Positions 1-9,256 of a stretch of 64,000 bases of DNA are shown here, piece after piece (position 1 is the stretch's first letter; the number at the start of each line of letters is the position of its first letter). The translations under genes and the position numbers were made by a program. Source of the stretch: DTKD01 sp050948905. Lineage in GTDB: Bacteria; Armatimonadota; UBA5829. The DNA lies in NCBI GenBank assembly GCA_050948905.1, contig JBMNES010000001.1, positions 2,976,001 to 3,040,000 of the forward strand. Direction: 5' to 3'. Under the pieces are notes generated by a model. It was not told the DNA's origin. It searched no databases and was given only the letters and a program-made list of their open reading frames with translations.

Positions 1-3000
1 ATCCTCCGCAAGAGCAGTGATGGTAACAGTTCCTTTGAGGAAGTTGTAGTTCGGGGCCTCGCCGACCGCCGAAGCGGACAACTGGGCCGATACAGTGGGA
101 GCGTCGACGTCCGTGAGCAGCTCATACGGCCCAAAAGCGACAGAACCGTTGCCAACCCCAGCGGCGTTATAGGATCTCACATATAGATAGTAAGTCCCTG
201 AAGTCGCCGGCAGATCGGTAAGCGTGCCCGAAGACCACGCCGTGCCCTGGTTTTCGCCGATGAAATCGGAGTCCGAAGAACTCCATTTATACATAAATTT
301 CGTGATCTTATGATTACCGCTTGCGCCAAATGAGTTTGATGTAATGTTTGGCCAGGCCGCCATAGCGTAGGTGCCTGCGGCTGGGACATTTATATTGACA
401 CCAGCCTGAGGTGCCTCAGCCAAAGTATACACCGAAACCGTACCAGCATAAGCGGTCGAGTTATTCCAGTTACCTCTTGACTGGTTCGTGTTGTCGCGAG
501 CGGCTATGTCGTAAGTGTACTGGGTGTTGGAATCAAGGCCACTATCCTGCTTTGATGTATCAGTTCCCCAGCCATAGATCGCAGTGCCGTTTCTGCGAAC
601 CTGAACCCCAACGTTTCCAGCTCTGTAGTGATTCGAGCCGCCTTCAGTCTTGTCGTAAGACTCCGTGGCGCCATCTGCGATATTGACGCCGCGATCCAAC
701 GGCAGATTCCACGATAGGCTGATGGCATTTGCACCGCTGGCAGCGGCGTTCGCAAATGAAGGGGTTTGCGGAGCAAGATTGTCCACATATACATCCATAT
801 AGTTGGCTGGCCCGCCATCGGACCATCTCCATCCACCGGTCTTTCCGCTATCCTGGAAGCTGGTCCTGCCGGATCTGCTGACAGAGAAGAAGTGGAATCG
901 CCTGTGGCCGGTTACATTGGCCTGAGAATGCGACCAGGTGGTGCCACTCGAAGTCACGTCTGTGTAGTTTGTTCCACCAGAGATACCGTAACCCCATTCG
1001 AAGTGCATCTGTTTCCATAGCGGAACAGGGCCACCCTGCACCGCCGTTCCGCTGGCGGTCACAGTGGTATTGTTTGTAAATACGCCGTCGCCGGGCTGCG
1101 GGTTTGATAATCCACAGAAGTTGGCAACGTCGATACGTGGATACCAAGCGTCCTGTTCGTAGCCAAGGCCGTAAGTCTTGACGCCGTTTACTGTAAATGT
1201 ATTGACACTGGGCTCGTTCCAGCGGTTATCTCCGCCGTTTCGCAGGCTGATCGTACCGGAAAAGCCGCCGGTTCCGTTGTGTACCTTAAACAAAACCCGG
1301 TTCCAGCCTTTGTTGAACCCTATTCCACCAGTGACGTCTTGATCACGGATCAAACCCCGCAACGAATTGTTATCGTTGATGAGTGTACCGTTAACCCAAA
1401 CACGGTTACCGTCGTCTGAACCGATGTCGAACTTGGGGCCGGCCCCGTTTGGAGCATACACCCACGCAAATGCGTAGGCGTCGGCGTTATCGGCACCATA
1501 GGCAGATGCGTTGCCCTTGAAGTCAAGGATATTGGCATTATTACAGTCGCCCGTTGATACCCGACCCGGCGTCTTGCCGCTTAATCCAAGACCTGTTGCA
1601 ATTGTGTTGCCGTGGCTTGTATCGACGGCAGGATAGAGATACAGCCCGGCTTCTCCCCATGCGAAGTTGCGATTGGCTGTGTCGCTGACGCTGGAAGAAG
1701 AATATGCGCCGAGGCATACCCAGTCGTTGATATACTGCCAGCGCGCTCCGTATTGCTTGACCTTGCCGATACTGGTCGCTCTGTAACCGCAGTCTGGATT
1801 ACAGTTGCCTGACTGACGACCTTCACTTTTATCTGCGTCGACATATACTCCGTTAAAGTCGGCAAGGTCCGCTGTGGATGCGTTGAGTATATTATTCATC
1901 CCAACAGGCGCTGGACACTCATCCAGCCACGTATACCAATTGCCGACGTTACCATTGGTTCTTCTGGTGTTTATCTTTACGCGAGAAGTACCGTGAGGGC
2001 CAACGTAAAAATCAGTAACTACATGACCTCTTCCAGACCATGTAAATCCGGGATTCCAGGTCGCGTTAAAACCACGGGCTGTACAGTCCACAAGGTGTTC
2101 GTAAATATATAATTCTTCTCCTTCAGCGGCGAATCCGTTGTGGCTCGGCCTGCCTTCCCAGTTGTACGTAAAACCTGGGGTGCTCACACCGGTTTCTTCA
2201 GGTGGATCGACTACGCCGCCGCCAGAGCCGCTAACTGCGATTGATTTGCTGACTGTCGGGCCAAACCAGGCATAGCCATCTCGAACCATTCTCCATTCGG
2301 TGGTGTAGGTTCCTGGAATGGCAGGCGCGGTCAGAATGTAGTTGAACGTATAGGTCGCGCCGGGTCGGACACCACCTGATATGCTGACGCGACCGAAACT
2401 GGCGAACGGATCGCTGTCCCCTACTGCTCCCAGTTTGAAGCCGCGAGAGGTGAACCACATTACGCCCCTGTTTCTAAGAGTCACCGAGACGTTATAGCTC
2501 TGACCGGCTACCATAGATGATGGAATGTTGTCCGAAACATACTCACAAGAATATTTGTCCCAGGTCGGGGTGTTGCCGAAGTAGGCACAGATTCCCTTAT
2601 AAAGCCCCCACTCCGCCACCGATCGGAAGAAATCATCGACGAGGTAGGAGGCATCCCGTGAACAGTTATCGTGAAATGCAAGCTCGATCAGTACGGCAGG
2701 TCGATTGGGAATTCGTATCTCACCAAAGCCTCCCGCCGAATCTTTGACGCCGCGGCTGGCCCATCCACTTTCGCCCGGATATATAGACCGAATTGCATCG
2801 ACAACGTTATTTTGAATTGCCGTCGCAAGGTTGAGGCTGTTTGCAACGTGTGCCGGTTTCTCCATTTGCGAGTCGCGATAGGTCTCAGTGCCGTTGGCTG
2901 TTCCTCCGCCGCCCGCATTCGTATGACAGGCGACGTAGATGTCGGCTCCGTTGTAATCTGCCCAGAGAGGACGCGCACGGATGTCGTCGCTTGAGCGATC

Positions 3001-3816
3001 AACGGCCGTGTCGCCGCCGGTGTTGCCAGTGTAGCTTGCCCATACGCTGCCTGGAGCGCCAGCATGTCGCAGCCAACTCTGCGCACACATCTTCCACCAC
3101 GGATAGCCCGTCTCCGGATGGCAGCAGTCACTCTCGTTGAGCTGGCGGACGCTGGTTACTGTAGCTCCGTCCTGGGTCAGATACTGCGACAGAAACTGCG
3201 TCAACCTGATGCTGTTGGTATCCTCCAGGATGTCTTCCCCCCAACCACATGTGATCGCTCTCTGCCAATACCAACCGCCACCGTTCCAGAACCGCCCGTG
3301 AGACGGCCCTATGCAAATCTTCCGGCCCCCTAATCCAACCCCGGATTTGCGGTAAACCGCTGCTGGCGGAGCGCCAACATTCGGCGCGGATGGCAAATAG
3401 CTTGAGAGAGGACGCCCATTACAGGTTAACTGTATTGAATTGATCCACTCAAAGTCACCAATCGTAGAGCGAAACTGGTCGAAGATATATTTCAAGCTGG
3501 CCTCGCTCAGAGTGCCGACAATCTCAGAGGAGAGATCGATAGAGACGGCGTCCTGCATTATGGATAGCTTTTGTATTTTAACTCCAGCCGGTATCGCGGT
3601 CTCATATCTCGCTGCCGCCTCAAGTTCGTTCGGCCCATCTATCAACAGGCGTATTGCTGCTTCCATTGGGCTCATACCCACGGGCACGTAACGAGGAACC
3701 GCGGTGAGTTCCCCATCATGATAAAGCCTGATGTTTACTATGTCCGCCGCATTAACTGCTGTCGCCATTGTGACTATCAGCAAACTGATTATTACAATTA
3801 CGTTGCGTTTGCTCAC
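1..3816 (-). CDS. Exported N-acetylmuramoyl-L-alanine amidase, GerMN + Amidase_3 + Ig-like + Fn3-like modules (C-terminus beyond left edge)
   Basis: The frame is open from a GTG at 3816 to base 1 (1272 codons, no stop), so the gene is incomplete. AGGAGA lies about 10 nt before the GTG. Residues 1-24 form a signal peptide. Residues about 25-120 resemble a GerMN domain (PVGMSPMEAAIRLLIDGP). Residues about 165-410 are an Amidase_3 domain with zinc ligands in GPSHG (H173) and VACHTNAG (H298) and a catalytic Glu in VLIELAFHDN (E378). Residues about 425-530 look like an NBR1-type Ig-like domain. Then come a PA14-like region and fibronectin-III-like repeats. It probably cleaves peptidoglycan amide bonds outside the cytoplasmic membrane, with the tail binding the envelope. 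The amidase assignment is firm; the later modules are less certain. Confidence 0.85.
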   Translation of the reverse strand, partial: MSKRNVIVIISLLIVTMATAVNAADIVNIRLYHDGELTAVPRYVPVGMSPMEAAIRLLIDGPNELEAAARYETAIPAGVKIQKLSIMQDAVSIDLSSEIVGTLSEASLKYIFDQFRSTIGDFEWINSIQLTCNGRPLSSYLPSAPNVGAPPAAVYRKSGVGLGGRKICIGPSHGRFWNGGGWYWQRAITCGWGEDILEDTNSIRLTQFLSQYLTQDGATVTSVRQLNESDCCHPETGYPWWKMCAQSWLRHAGAPGSVWASYTGNTGGDTAVDRSSDDIRARPLWADYNGADIYVACHTNAGGGGTANGTETYRDSQMEKPAHVANSLNLATAIQNNVVDAIRSIYPGESGWASRGVKDSAGGFGEIRIPNRPAVLIELAFHDNCSRDASYLVDDFFRSVAEWGLYKGICAYFGNTPTWDKYSCEYVSDNIPSSMVAGQSYNVSVTLRNRGVMWFTSRGFKLGAVGDSDPFASFGRVSISGGVRPGATYTFNYILTAPAIPGTYTTEWRMVRDGYAWFGPTVSKSIAVSGSGGGVVDPPEETGVSTPGFTYNWEGRPSHNGFAAEGEELYIYEHLVDCTARGFNATWNPGFTWSGRGHVVTDFYVGPHGTSRVKINTRRTNGNVGNWYTWLDECPAPVGMNNILNASTADLADFNGVYVDADKSEGRQSGNCNPDCGYRATSIGKVKQYGARWQYINDWVCLGAYSSSSVSDTANRNFAWGEAGLYLYPAVDTSHGNTIATGLGLSGKTPGRVSTGDCNNANILDFKGNASAYGADNADAYAFAWVYAPNGAGPKFDIGSDDGNRVWVNGTLINDNNSLRGLIRDQDVTGGIGFNKGWNRVLFKVHNGTGGFSGTISLRNGGDNRWNEPSVNTFTVNGVKTYGLGYEQDAWYPRIDVANFCGLSNPQPGDGVFTNNTTVTASGTAVQGGPVPLWKQMHFEWGYGISGGTNYTDVTSSGTTWSHSQANVTGHRRFHFFSVSRSGRTSFQDSGKTGGWRWSDGGPANYMDVYVDNLAPQTPSFANAAASGANAISLSWNLPLDRGVNIADGATESYDKTEGGSNHYRAGNVGVQVRRNGTAIYGWGTDTSKQDSGLDSNTQYTYDIAARDNTNQSRGNWNNSTAYAGTVSVYTLAEAPQAGVNINVPAAGTYAMAAWPNITSNSFGASGNHKITKFMYKWSSSDSDFIGENQGTAWSSGTLTDLPATSGTYYLYVRSYNAAGVGNGSVAFGPYELLTDVDAPTVSAQLSASAVGEAPNYNFLKGTVTITALAED

Positions 3817-4072
3817 GATTGATATATTCTCCTGTGTATTATCACGTTGTATTATTGCCAGCCACTATCTACAGATATTATCCAGATGTGTCACTAGCAA
3901 TTAACCTATTTTAGGATGCACGATATATGGCCGTATGTCAAGACATATTGCCACAACATAGATCGCGAATATACTCCGCAATATACCTGATAATCACAAT
4001 GAAAACGAGATCACAGCAGGGAGTTCGTGTGTGGAGATTAAATGAGGCGGCGTACAGATGAGCAGCAATTGA

Positions 4073-4095
4073 CCCGGAGCCGAGCAGCCACCGGG
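4073..4095 (-). terminator. Weak hairpin in the 309-bp gap after rpsI
   Basis: CCCGG and CCGGG arms enclose a 13-nt loop about 30 nt past the rpsI stop. No T-tract follows, so it may only mark the 3' end of the superoperon transcript. The rest of the gap (3817-4125) is AT-rich and should hold the amidase promoter. A TTGACA is present on the minus strand near 3940, but no well-spaced -10 accompanies it. Confidence 0.3.
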
Positions 4096-4125
4096 CCAAT
4101 CACCTTACATATACTCAGTCGCTTT

Positions 4126-4521
4126 TTAGCGCTTGGAGAACTGGAACCCTCTCCGCGCTCTCTTGCGTCCGTATTTCTTTCGTTCTTTGACTCTGGGGTC
4201 TCGGGTGAGAAAACCCTGTCTTCTCAGCGGTGTGCGCATATCTGCGCCAGCCTGTAGAAGCGCAACGCTGATACCGTGCCTGACTGCCCCAGCCTGGCCG
4301 ACGATTCCACCGCCCTGGCACTTGGCAACAACATCAAAGCGCCCGACAGCGTCAACGGCCTCAAAAGGCTGATTGATCAGCATTTCAAGGACCTTTCGTC
4401 CGACATACTGCTCCATCGGCACTCCGTTGATAGTGATGTTCCCCTCACCTGGAGTCAGCCATACCTTGGCCGTGGCGTTTTTTCTATGACCCGTTCCGTA
4501 ATATCTCGCGGTTTCTTCCAA
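4126..4521 (-). CDS. rpsI: 30S ribosomal protein uS9
   Basis: 131 residues with the family hallmarks: YYGTGHRKNATAKV near the start and the basic tail KYGRKRARRGFQFSKR, which reaches toward P-site tRNA. It is the last gene of the leftward superoperon, 76 nt after rplM. The rplM-rpsI pair following rplQ-truA is the arrangement seen in many Terrabacteria. Confidence 0.97.
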   Translation of the reverse strand: MEETARYYGTGHRKNATAKVWLTPGEGNITINGVPMEQYVGRKVLEMLINQPFEAVDAVGRFDVVAKCQGGGIVGQAGAVRHGISVALLQAGADMRTPLRRQGFLTRDPRVKERKKYGRKRARRGFQFSKR

Positions 4522-4597
4522 TATTATCCTCCGGAGTCCGGCGCTGTTTAGCCAAAATCTCAGCCTCCCAGCCCGTGACCTGCCAATGTTTAAACCG

Positions 4598-5029
4598 TTA
4601 AGCTATTTTCAGCTCTTCTGGTTTCTGGGCTTGATGATTGTGTTCAGGCCCGATATGTATCTTCAGCTTGCTTAAAATGTCATCGCCGAGTTTGTTATGC
4701 GGCAGCATCCCTTTAACAGCCCTGCGAATGGCTTTCTCTGGCCACTTCTCGAGCAGTTCCCCTCGTGAGATGCTCTTCAGACCGCCCGGATAGCCGGAGT
4801 GCCTGTATATCCGCTCCGCCGGTTTATTGGTTCCAACCAGCAGACACTTCTCCGCATTCACAACAATCACATGGTCGCCGCAGTCTACGTGTGGTGTGAA
4901 CGTAGGCTTATGTTTCCCTCTCAGGATCTTGGCCGCCTCAACCGCCAGCCGCCCAATAGGCAAACCAGCAGCATCAATCACATACCACTTCCTGGCGATA
5001 TCTTCCCGCTTAGCGAAATATGTACCCAT
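4598..5029 (-). CDS. rplM: 50S ribosomal protein uL13
   Basis: 143 residues. Recognised by KWYVIDAAGLPIGRLA, the GDHVIVVNAEK segment, the YRHSGYPGG motif and AVKGMLPHNKLG. It is an early-assembly 23S rRNA-binding protein. Its first 20 nt overlap the 3' end of truA, so translational coupling is likely. Confidence 0.97.
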   Translation of the reverse strand: MGTYFAKREDIARKWYVIDAAGLPIGRLAVEAAKILRGKHKPTFTPHVDCGDHVIVVNAEKCLLVGTNKPAERIYRHSGYPGGLKSISRGELLEKWPEKAIRRAVKGMLPHNKLGDDILSKLKIHIGPEHNHQAQKPEELKIA

Positions 5030-5774
5030 CGTATCCTCTTATGTATTCAACTTCCCGCAAACACAGTCCGCGGGCGGGCGCCGTCTTGCCAGCTTGCCTG
5101 CGATCGGCCGCCTCAAGTATATTCTTCATATCACAGCCGGCTCTAAGGCCAAGCCCCACTTCAGTCAACGTCCCAACGATTACTCTTACCATCGACCTGA
5201 GAAACGCATTTGCCTGCACAGTGATCTTCACACTGTCTTGCTCGCGTTCCACTTCGATGCGCTGCAAATCCCGAATCGGGTTAGTTGCATCCCTGTCAGC
5301 AGATGCAAAGGAACTGAAATCGTGCCTGCCGATTAGCGCCTTCGCAGCCTGCTGCATAGAATCCACATCCAACAAATGTCTAATGTGCCAACTAAACCGG
5401 GCCCTCAGGGCGTCGGGCACTTCGCGGTTCAGTATACTATACTCGTATGTCCTCGAAACCGCGCAATACCTCGCGTGAAAACTATTATCTACCTCAGACG
5501 CTTCAAGCGCTGCTATCGACTCTGGCAAAAGCGAGTTCATCGCCAAACACAGCCTGTCGATTGGCACAGTGCCCTCGGTTCGAAAGTTTATCACCTGCCC
5601 TGCGGCGTGAACTCCCGCATCCGTTCTGCCGGAACCGTAGACCGTAACCGGTTCTTTAACGATCCTGCTCAGCACTCTTTCAAGCTCCGCCTGGATCGTC
5701 GGCGCCTCCGGCTGATACTGAAACCCAAAGTAATCGGTGCCGTCGTAGCTCACGACGACTTTCAGGTTGCGCAC
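5010..5774 (-). CDS. truA: tRNA pseudouridine(38-40) synthase TruA
   Basis: 254 residues, normal for TruA. It converts uridines 38-40 of the tRNA anticodon arm to pseudouridine. The catalytic aspartate lies in YGSGRTDAGVHA (D52). The FHARYCAVSRTYEY and FLRSMVRVIVGTL motifs are also present. It overlaps rplQ by one base and rplM by 20. Confidence 0.96.
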   Translation of the reverse strand: MRNLKVVVSYDGTDYFGFQYQPEAPTIQAELERVLSRIVKEPVTVYGSGRTDAGVHAAGQVINFRTEGTVPIDRLCLAMNSLLPESIAALEASEVDNSFHARYCAVSRTYEYSILNREVPDALRARFSWHIRHLLDVDSMQQAAKALIGRHDFSSFASADRDATNPIRDLQRIEVEREQDSVKITVQANAFLRSMVRVIVGTLTEVGLGLRAGCDMKNILEAADRRQAGKTAPARGLCLREVEYIRGYDGYIFR

Positions 5775-6202
5775 TAGTCTACAGCGAGTTCCAACTTCAC
5801 AACCGACGCTGCGTCACCTCGGCGATACCCGATTTTGGTAATCCGAGTAAATCCGCTCTGTTTGTCGGCGAACTTAGGCCCGACCACGTCAAAGAGTCGT
5901 TTGACCGGGTCATTTGCTAACATTTCTTCTCGCATCTTCCTCTGCGCAGCCCCACTGGCTCTCAGCATACCCTTAGGGGCCTGCGGAGCCGGCAGCAGCT
6001 TTCGCGCCTGTCGTTTGGCGTGCATAGAGTCCTTTTTGGTCAGAGAAATCAACTTCTCCGCAATAACCCTGGCCTCTTTGGCCCGAGGCTCGGTAGTCTC
6101 TATTGCCTCATACATTATTAAAGATCTGACCAAACCACGCAACAGCGCCATCCTCTGATCGCTCGGCAGACCTAGTTTTCTTCCAGCAACACGATGTCGC
6201 AT
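5774..6202 (-). CDS. rplQ: 50S ribosomal protein bL17
   Basis: 142 residues with the diagnostic N-terminus MRHRVAGRKLGLPSDQRMALLRGL and EAIETTEPRAKEARVIAEKLI. It follows rpoA by 6 nt, as in most alpha operons. The C-terminus carries the SGFTRITKIGYRRGDAA motif and is longer than the Escherichia coli core. Confidence 0.97.
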   Translation of the reverse strand: MRHRVAGRKLGLPSDQRMALLRGLVRSLIMYEAIETTEPRAKEARVIAEKLISLTKKDSMHAKRQARKLLPAPQAPKGMLRASGAAQRKMREEMLANDPVKRLFDVVGPKFADKQSGFTRITKIGYRRGDAASVVKLELAVD

Positions 6203-6208
6203 TCGTCT

Positions 6209-7279
6209 CTATTCCTCTTCTTCTGCGGCTATCTCATCTTCCGCGTCTTCTGCATCCACTTTTTCGAATGAGAATCCCTCGTCTTCATCCGTCTCTTCAG
6301 GTGGCAGAATCTTCAGCTCGCTGCGATCCCCAACCGGCTTGAGTTCCAGATTCAGCGAAGCAAGTTTAGCCTTTACTTCGTCGAGAGACTTCTTGCCGAA
6401 GTTTCTGATGTTCAGCAGATCAGCTTCGCTCAGCTCGACCAATTCTCCGATAGAAAGAACATTGGCTTTCTTGAGGCAGTTATATGTGCGCACCGAGAAA
6501 TCCAGTTCTTCAATCCGTGCTTCAGGCGGCCCAGGCACATGCCCAGCCGCAGCATCGCCATACTCCGGTCCCAGGCCCTTATGGGTCCTGGCGAAGTCAA
6601 AGAAGAGCTTGATCTGTCGATCAAGTATCTTCGCAGCGTGGCTAAGAGCATCGCTTGGCATAATCGTGCCGTTGGTGGTAACCTCGATTACCAGCCTGTC
6701 GAAGTTGGTCTGATGACCAACCCTGCACGGGTCTACCGTATAGCTGACCCTTCTCACCGGCGAGAATATCGCACCCACAGGAATGACCCCGATGCTCGGA
6801 GTTATGTTTTCCTGATGTTCCGGCAACACATATCCTTTGCCCATTTCGACGGTCATCTCCGCCGACAGGTGAGATACCTCATCATTGAGCGTAGCTATAT
6901 GCACCTCAGGGTTCACTATTTTAATTTCCGGCGGAGTCTGTATGTCCGCACCCGTCACATCGCCGGGGCCGTGAACGTCCAGTCGAACCTTAAGCGGTTC
7001 GGTGTATGTGCTGGTGGAGTCCATTTCCACATACAGTTCTCGCAGGTTCAGTATAAGCTCAGTTGTATCTTCCTTTACACCGGGAATCGTCGAGAACTGA
7101 TGCAGCACCCCATCAATTTTGATAGAAGTAATAGCCGCACCCGGCACCGCCGAAAGAAGAACCCTGCGAAGTGCGTTGCCTATAGTATAGCCGAACCCCT
7201 GATCCAGCGGCTCGACGGCATATTTGCCATAGGTCTCGCCGTCTTCCAGTATTTCAATGCGCGGCGTCACCATATCCAT
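6209..7279 (-). CDS. rpoA: RNA polymerase alpha subunit
   Basis: 356 residues. The N-terminal dimerisation domain (about 1-230) includes GNALRRVLLSAVPGAAI. The C-terminal domain (about 255-320, with NCLKKANVLSIGELVELSEADL) contacts UP-elements and activators. It ends in a strongly acidic tail of about 25 residues. GGAGG lies 10 nt before the ATG. It follows rpsD by 18 nt. Confidence 0.98.
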   Translation of the reverse strand: MDMVTPRIEILEDGETYGKYAVEPLDQGFGYTIGNALRRVLLSAVPGAAITSIKIDGVLHQFSTIPGVKEDTTELILNLRELYVEMDSTSTYTEPLKVRLDVHGPGDVTGADIQTPPEIKIVNPEVHIATLNDEVSHLSAEMTVEMGKGYVLPEHQENITPSIGVIPVGAIFSPVRRVSYTVDPCRVGHQTNFDRLVIEVTTNGTIMPSDALSHAAKILDRQIKLFFDFARTHKGLGPEYGDAAAGHVPGPPEARIEELDFSVRTYNCLKKANVLSIGELVELSEADLLNIRNFGKKSLDEVKAKLASLNLELKPVGDRSELKILPPEETDEDEGFSFEKVDAEDAEDEIAAEEEE

Positions 7280-7297
7280 TATTCGGTCGCCTCCGTT

Positions 7298-7921
7298 TTA
7301 CCTAGAATAGAACTCGACAATCAACGATTCCTGAACGTCCGTGTCGATCTCATCTCTAACAGGCGCTGTGAGGATCGTTCCTTTCATCTGATTCGCGTCA
7401 AACGACAGCCAGGACGGCACGCCCTTGGTGTTTTCCAACGCCGCAACCAGAGGCGCGATCTTTCTTGCGCCTTCAGCGACCTCTATCGCCTCATCGGGTC
7501 GTACCTGATATGAAGCGATATCAACTCTCTTACCGTTCACCAAAATATGTCCGTGGCACACGAACTGTCTGGCCTGCGACCTTGAAGTCGCCAAACCGAG
7601 TCGGTATACCGTATTATCCAGCCGCATCTCAAGAAGCTGCATCAACACGTCGCCGGTAACCCCCGGTCTGCGGATCGCTTCCTTTATATAGTTGCGGAAT
7701 TGTCGTTCTCTTACGCCATAAATCCTGCGCATTTTTTGCTTCTCTCGAAGCTGGACGCCATAGTCGGAAAGTTTCCTCTGCATCCCCTGGCCGTGCTGTC
7801 CCGGAGGATACGCTCTCCTCTCGACCGGGCACTTACGGGAATAGCATTTATCGCCCTTTAGATACAACTTTACGCCTTCTCGTCTGCATTTTCTGCAGAC
7901 AGCGTTGCTATCAGTTGCCAT
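7298..7921 (-). CDS. rpsD: 30S ribosomal protein uS4, zinc-binding form
   Basis: 207 residues. The N-terminus carries C9-x2-C12-x13-C26-x4-C31, the zinc-binding form of uS4 known from Thermus. The S4 RNA-binding domain follows (MRLDNTVYRLGLATSRSQARQFVCHGHI). It nucleates 30S assembly and in some bacteria autoregulates the alpha operon. AGGAGA precedes the start. Confidence 0.97.
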   Translation of the reverse strand: MATDSNAVCRKCRREGVKLYLKGDKCYSRKCPVERRAYPPGQHGQGMQRKLSDYGVQLREKQKMRRIYGVRERQFRNYIKEAIRRPGVTGDVLMQLLEMRLDNTVYRLGLATSRSQARQFVCHGHILVNGKRVDIASYQVRPDEAIEVAEGARKIAPLVAALENTKGVPSWLSFDANQMKGTILTAPVRDEIDTDVQESLIVEFYSR

Positions 7922-7987
7922 ATGTTAATCGTCTCCTAAGATCCACTTCAATTCGAGGAGTTCTAATAGACCCCTCTCCGAGCCAAC

Positions 7988-8386
7988 TTAGACTCGCCGC
8001 CTTTTCGGAGGCCGGCAGCCGTTATGTGGAATCGGCGTGCAATCCTTGATCAAGCTGACTTCAAGGCCCGCAGCCTGCAGCGAGCGTATTGCCGTCTCTC
8101 TGCCCGAGCCAGGTCCGCAGACCATCACGTCAACTTTTCTCATACCGTGTTCCATCGCTCTGCGCGCCGCAGCTTCCGCTGCCAACTGCGCTGCAAACGG
8201 AGTTCCTTTTTTGGTGCCTTTAAAGCCCACCGTGCCGGAACTCGCCCACGAAATCACAGCGCCCGTCATATCGGTAATCGAAACAATCGTATTATTAAAA
8301 GTACTCTGGATGTGCGCGACTCCCTGGAGAACATTCTTTTTCTCCTTGGCTTTACCGCGGGTCCCAGATGCTGCTTTTCTGACCAT
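7988..8386 (-). CDS. rpsK: 30S ribosomal protein uS11
   Basis: 132 residues. Recognised by HIQSTFNNTIVSITD, SWASSGTVGFKGTKKGTPFAAQ and the C-terminal DCTPIPHNGCRPPKRRRV. It is a platform protein of the small subunit near the E site. It sits between rpsM and rpsD in the standard alpha-operon order. Confidence 0.98.
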   Translation of the reverse strand: MVRKAASGTRGKAKEKKNVLQGVAHIQSTFNNTIVSITDMTGAVISWASSGTVGFKGTKKGTPFAAQLAAEAAARRAMEHGMRKVDVMVCGPGSGRETAIRSLQAAGLEVSLIKDCTPIPHNGCRPPKRRRV

Positions 8387-8397
8387 AGGGAACCTCC

Positions 8398-8772
8398 TTA
8401 CGACTTCTTACGCCGAACGCCAATAGTCCTCTTCGGACCCTTACGCATTCGAGCGTTTGTCTTTGTTCGCTGGCCACGCACAGGAAGCCCGCGCCTATGA
8501 CGAAGGCCCCTATAAGAACCGATCTCCATAAGGCGTCGAATGCTCATAGTCAGCTCGCGTCTCAGGTCTCCCTCTACGCGATATTCGCCTTCAATCACCT
8601 TTCGCAGATCGCTAATTTCGCTCTCCGTCAGGTCACGCACACGGGTCTGCGGATCAACGCCGGCCGTGGCAACGATATTTTTAGCGCTGGTCAGACCAAT
8701 ACCATAGATATAACACAGCGCATATTCTATCTTTTTGTCCCTCGGGAGATCTACACCTGCAATTCTCGCCAA
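8398..8772 (-). CDS. rpsM: 30S ribosomal protein uS13
   Basis: 124 residues with MARIAGVDLPRDKKIEYALCYIYGIG at the N-terminus and YRGLRHRRGLPVRGQRTKTNAR near the basic tail that contacts P-site tRNA. It follows rpmJ and precedes rpsK by 11 nt. Confidence 0.98.
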   Translation of the reverse strand: MARIAGVDLPRDKKIEYALCYIYGIGLTSAKNIVATAGVDPQTRVRDLTESEISDLRKVIEGEYRVEGDLRRELTMSIRRLMEIGSYRGLRHRRGLPVRGQRTKTNARMRKGPKRTIGVRRKKS

Positions 8773-8827
8773 GCTACGTTAACCTCCTTCGAAGGTACTA
8801 TTCACCTTCGAGATACACAACCCCATC

Positions 8828-8944
8828 TCAGCCCTGTCGCTGTTTATGTTTGGGGTACTGTTTACAAATAACCCTGATCACGCCTTTACGCTTGATCACT
8901 TTGCACTTGTCACACATCGGCTTAACCGAAGCTCTTACCTTCAT
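8828..8944 (-). CDS. rpmJ: 50S ribosomal protein bL36, zinc-binding form
   Basis: A 38-residue gene read directly from the minus strand between infA and rpsM. It begins MKVRASVKPMCDKCKVIKRK and ends KQYPKHKQRQG. Zinc ligands are C11, C14, C27 and H33 (C-x2-C-x12-C-x5-H), the zinc-binding form. The order infA-rpmJ-rpsM matches most bacteria. Confidence 0.96.
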   Translation of the reverse strand: MKVRASVKPMCDKCKVIKRKGVIRVICKQYPKHKQRQG

Positions 8945-9035
8945 CTATGTTACCTCTCGAACTCGTAGCAGCGCCGTCCTCAGCCCCCGACACTCCGGAA
9001 GTGATAAATCGGGAACCAGCCGCGAGGCCTTTGCC

Positions 9036-9254
9036 CTACTTGTAGCGATATACTATCCGTCCACGGTTTAGATCATACGGGCTCAGTTCAAGCTGCACCC
9101 TGTCTCCGGGCAAGATTTTAATGAAGTGCATTCGAATCTTACCCGACACGTGCGCCAATACCGTATGCCCGTTCGGCAATTCTACCTTGAACACCGCATT
9201 TGGCAGTGACTCCGTAACACGACCTTCAACCGCAATCGGCTTTTCCTTAGCCAT
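9036..9254 (-). CDS. infA: Translation initiation factor IF-1
   Basis: 72 residues, one OB-fold (VEGRVTESLPNAVFKVELP, HVSGKIRMHFIKILPGDRV, LELSPYDLNRGRIVYRYK). It binds the 30S A site during initiation. It lies 2 nt after map and so is probably coupled to it. The 91-nt spacer to rpmJ shows nothing clear. Confidence 0.97.
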   Translation of the reverse strand: MAKEKPIAVEGRVTESLPNAVFKVELPNGHTVLAHVSGKIRMHFIKILPGDRVQLELSPYDLNRGRIVYRYK

Positions 9255-9256
9255 AA

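Noticed and set aside
6539..7513. A 324-codon plus-strand frame opposite rpoA and rpsD
   Set aside because: Shadow of rpoA/rpsD, with an Arg/His/Tyr-rich composition typical of antisense frames.
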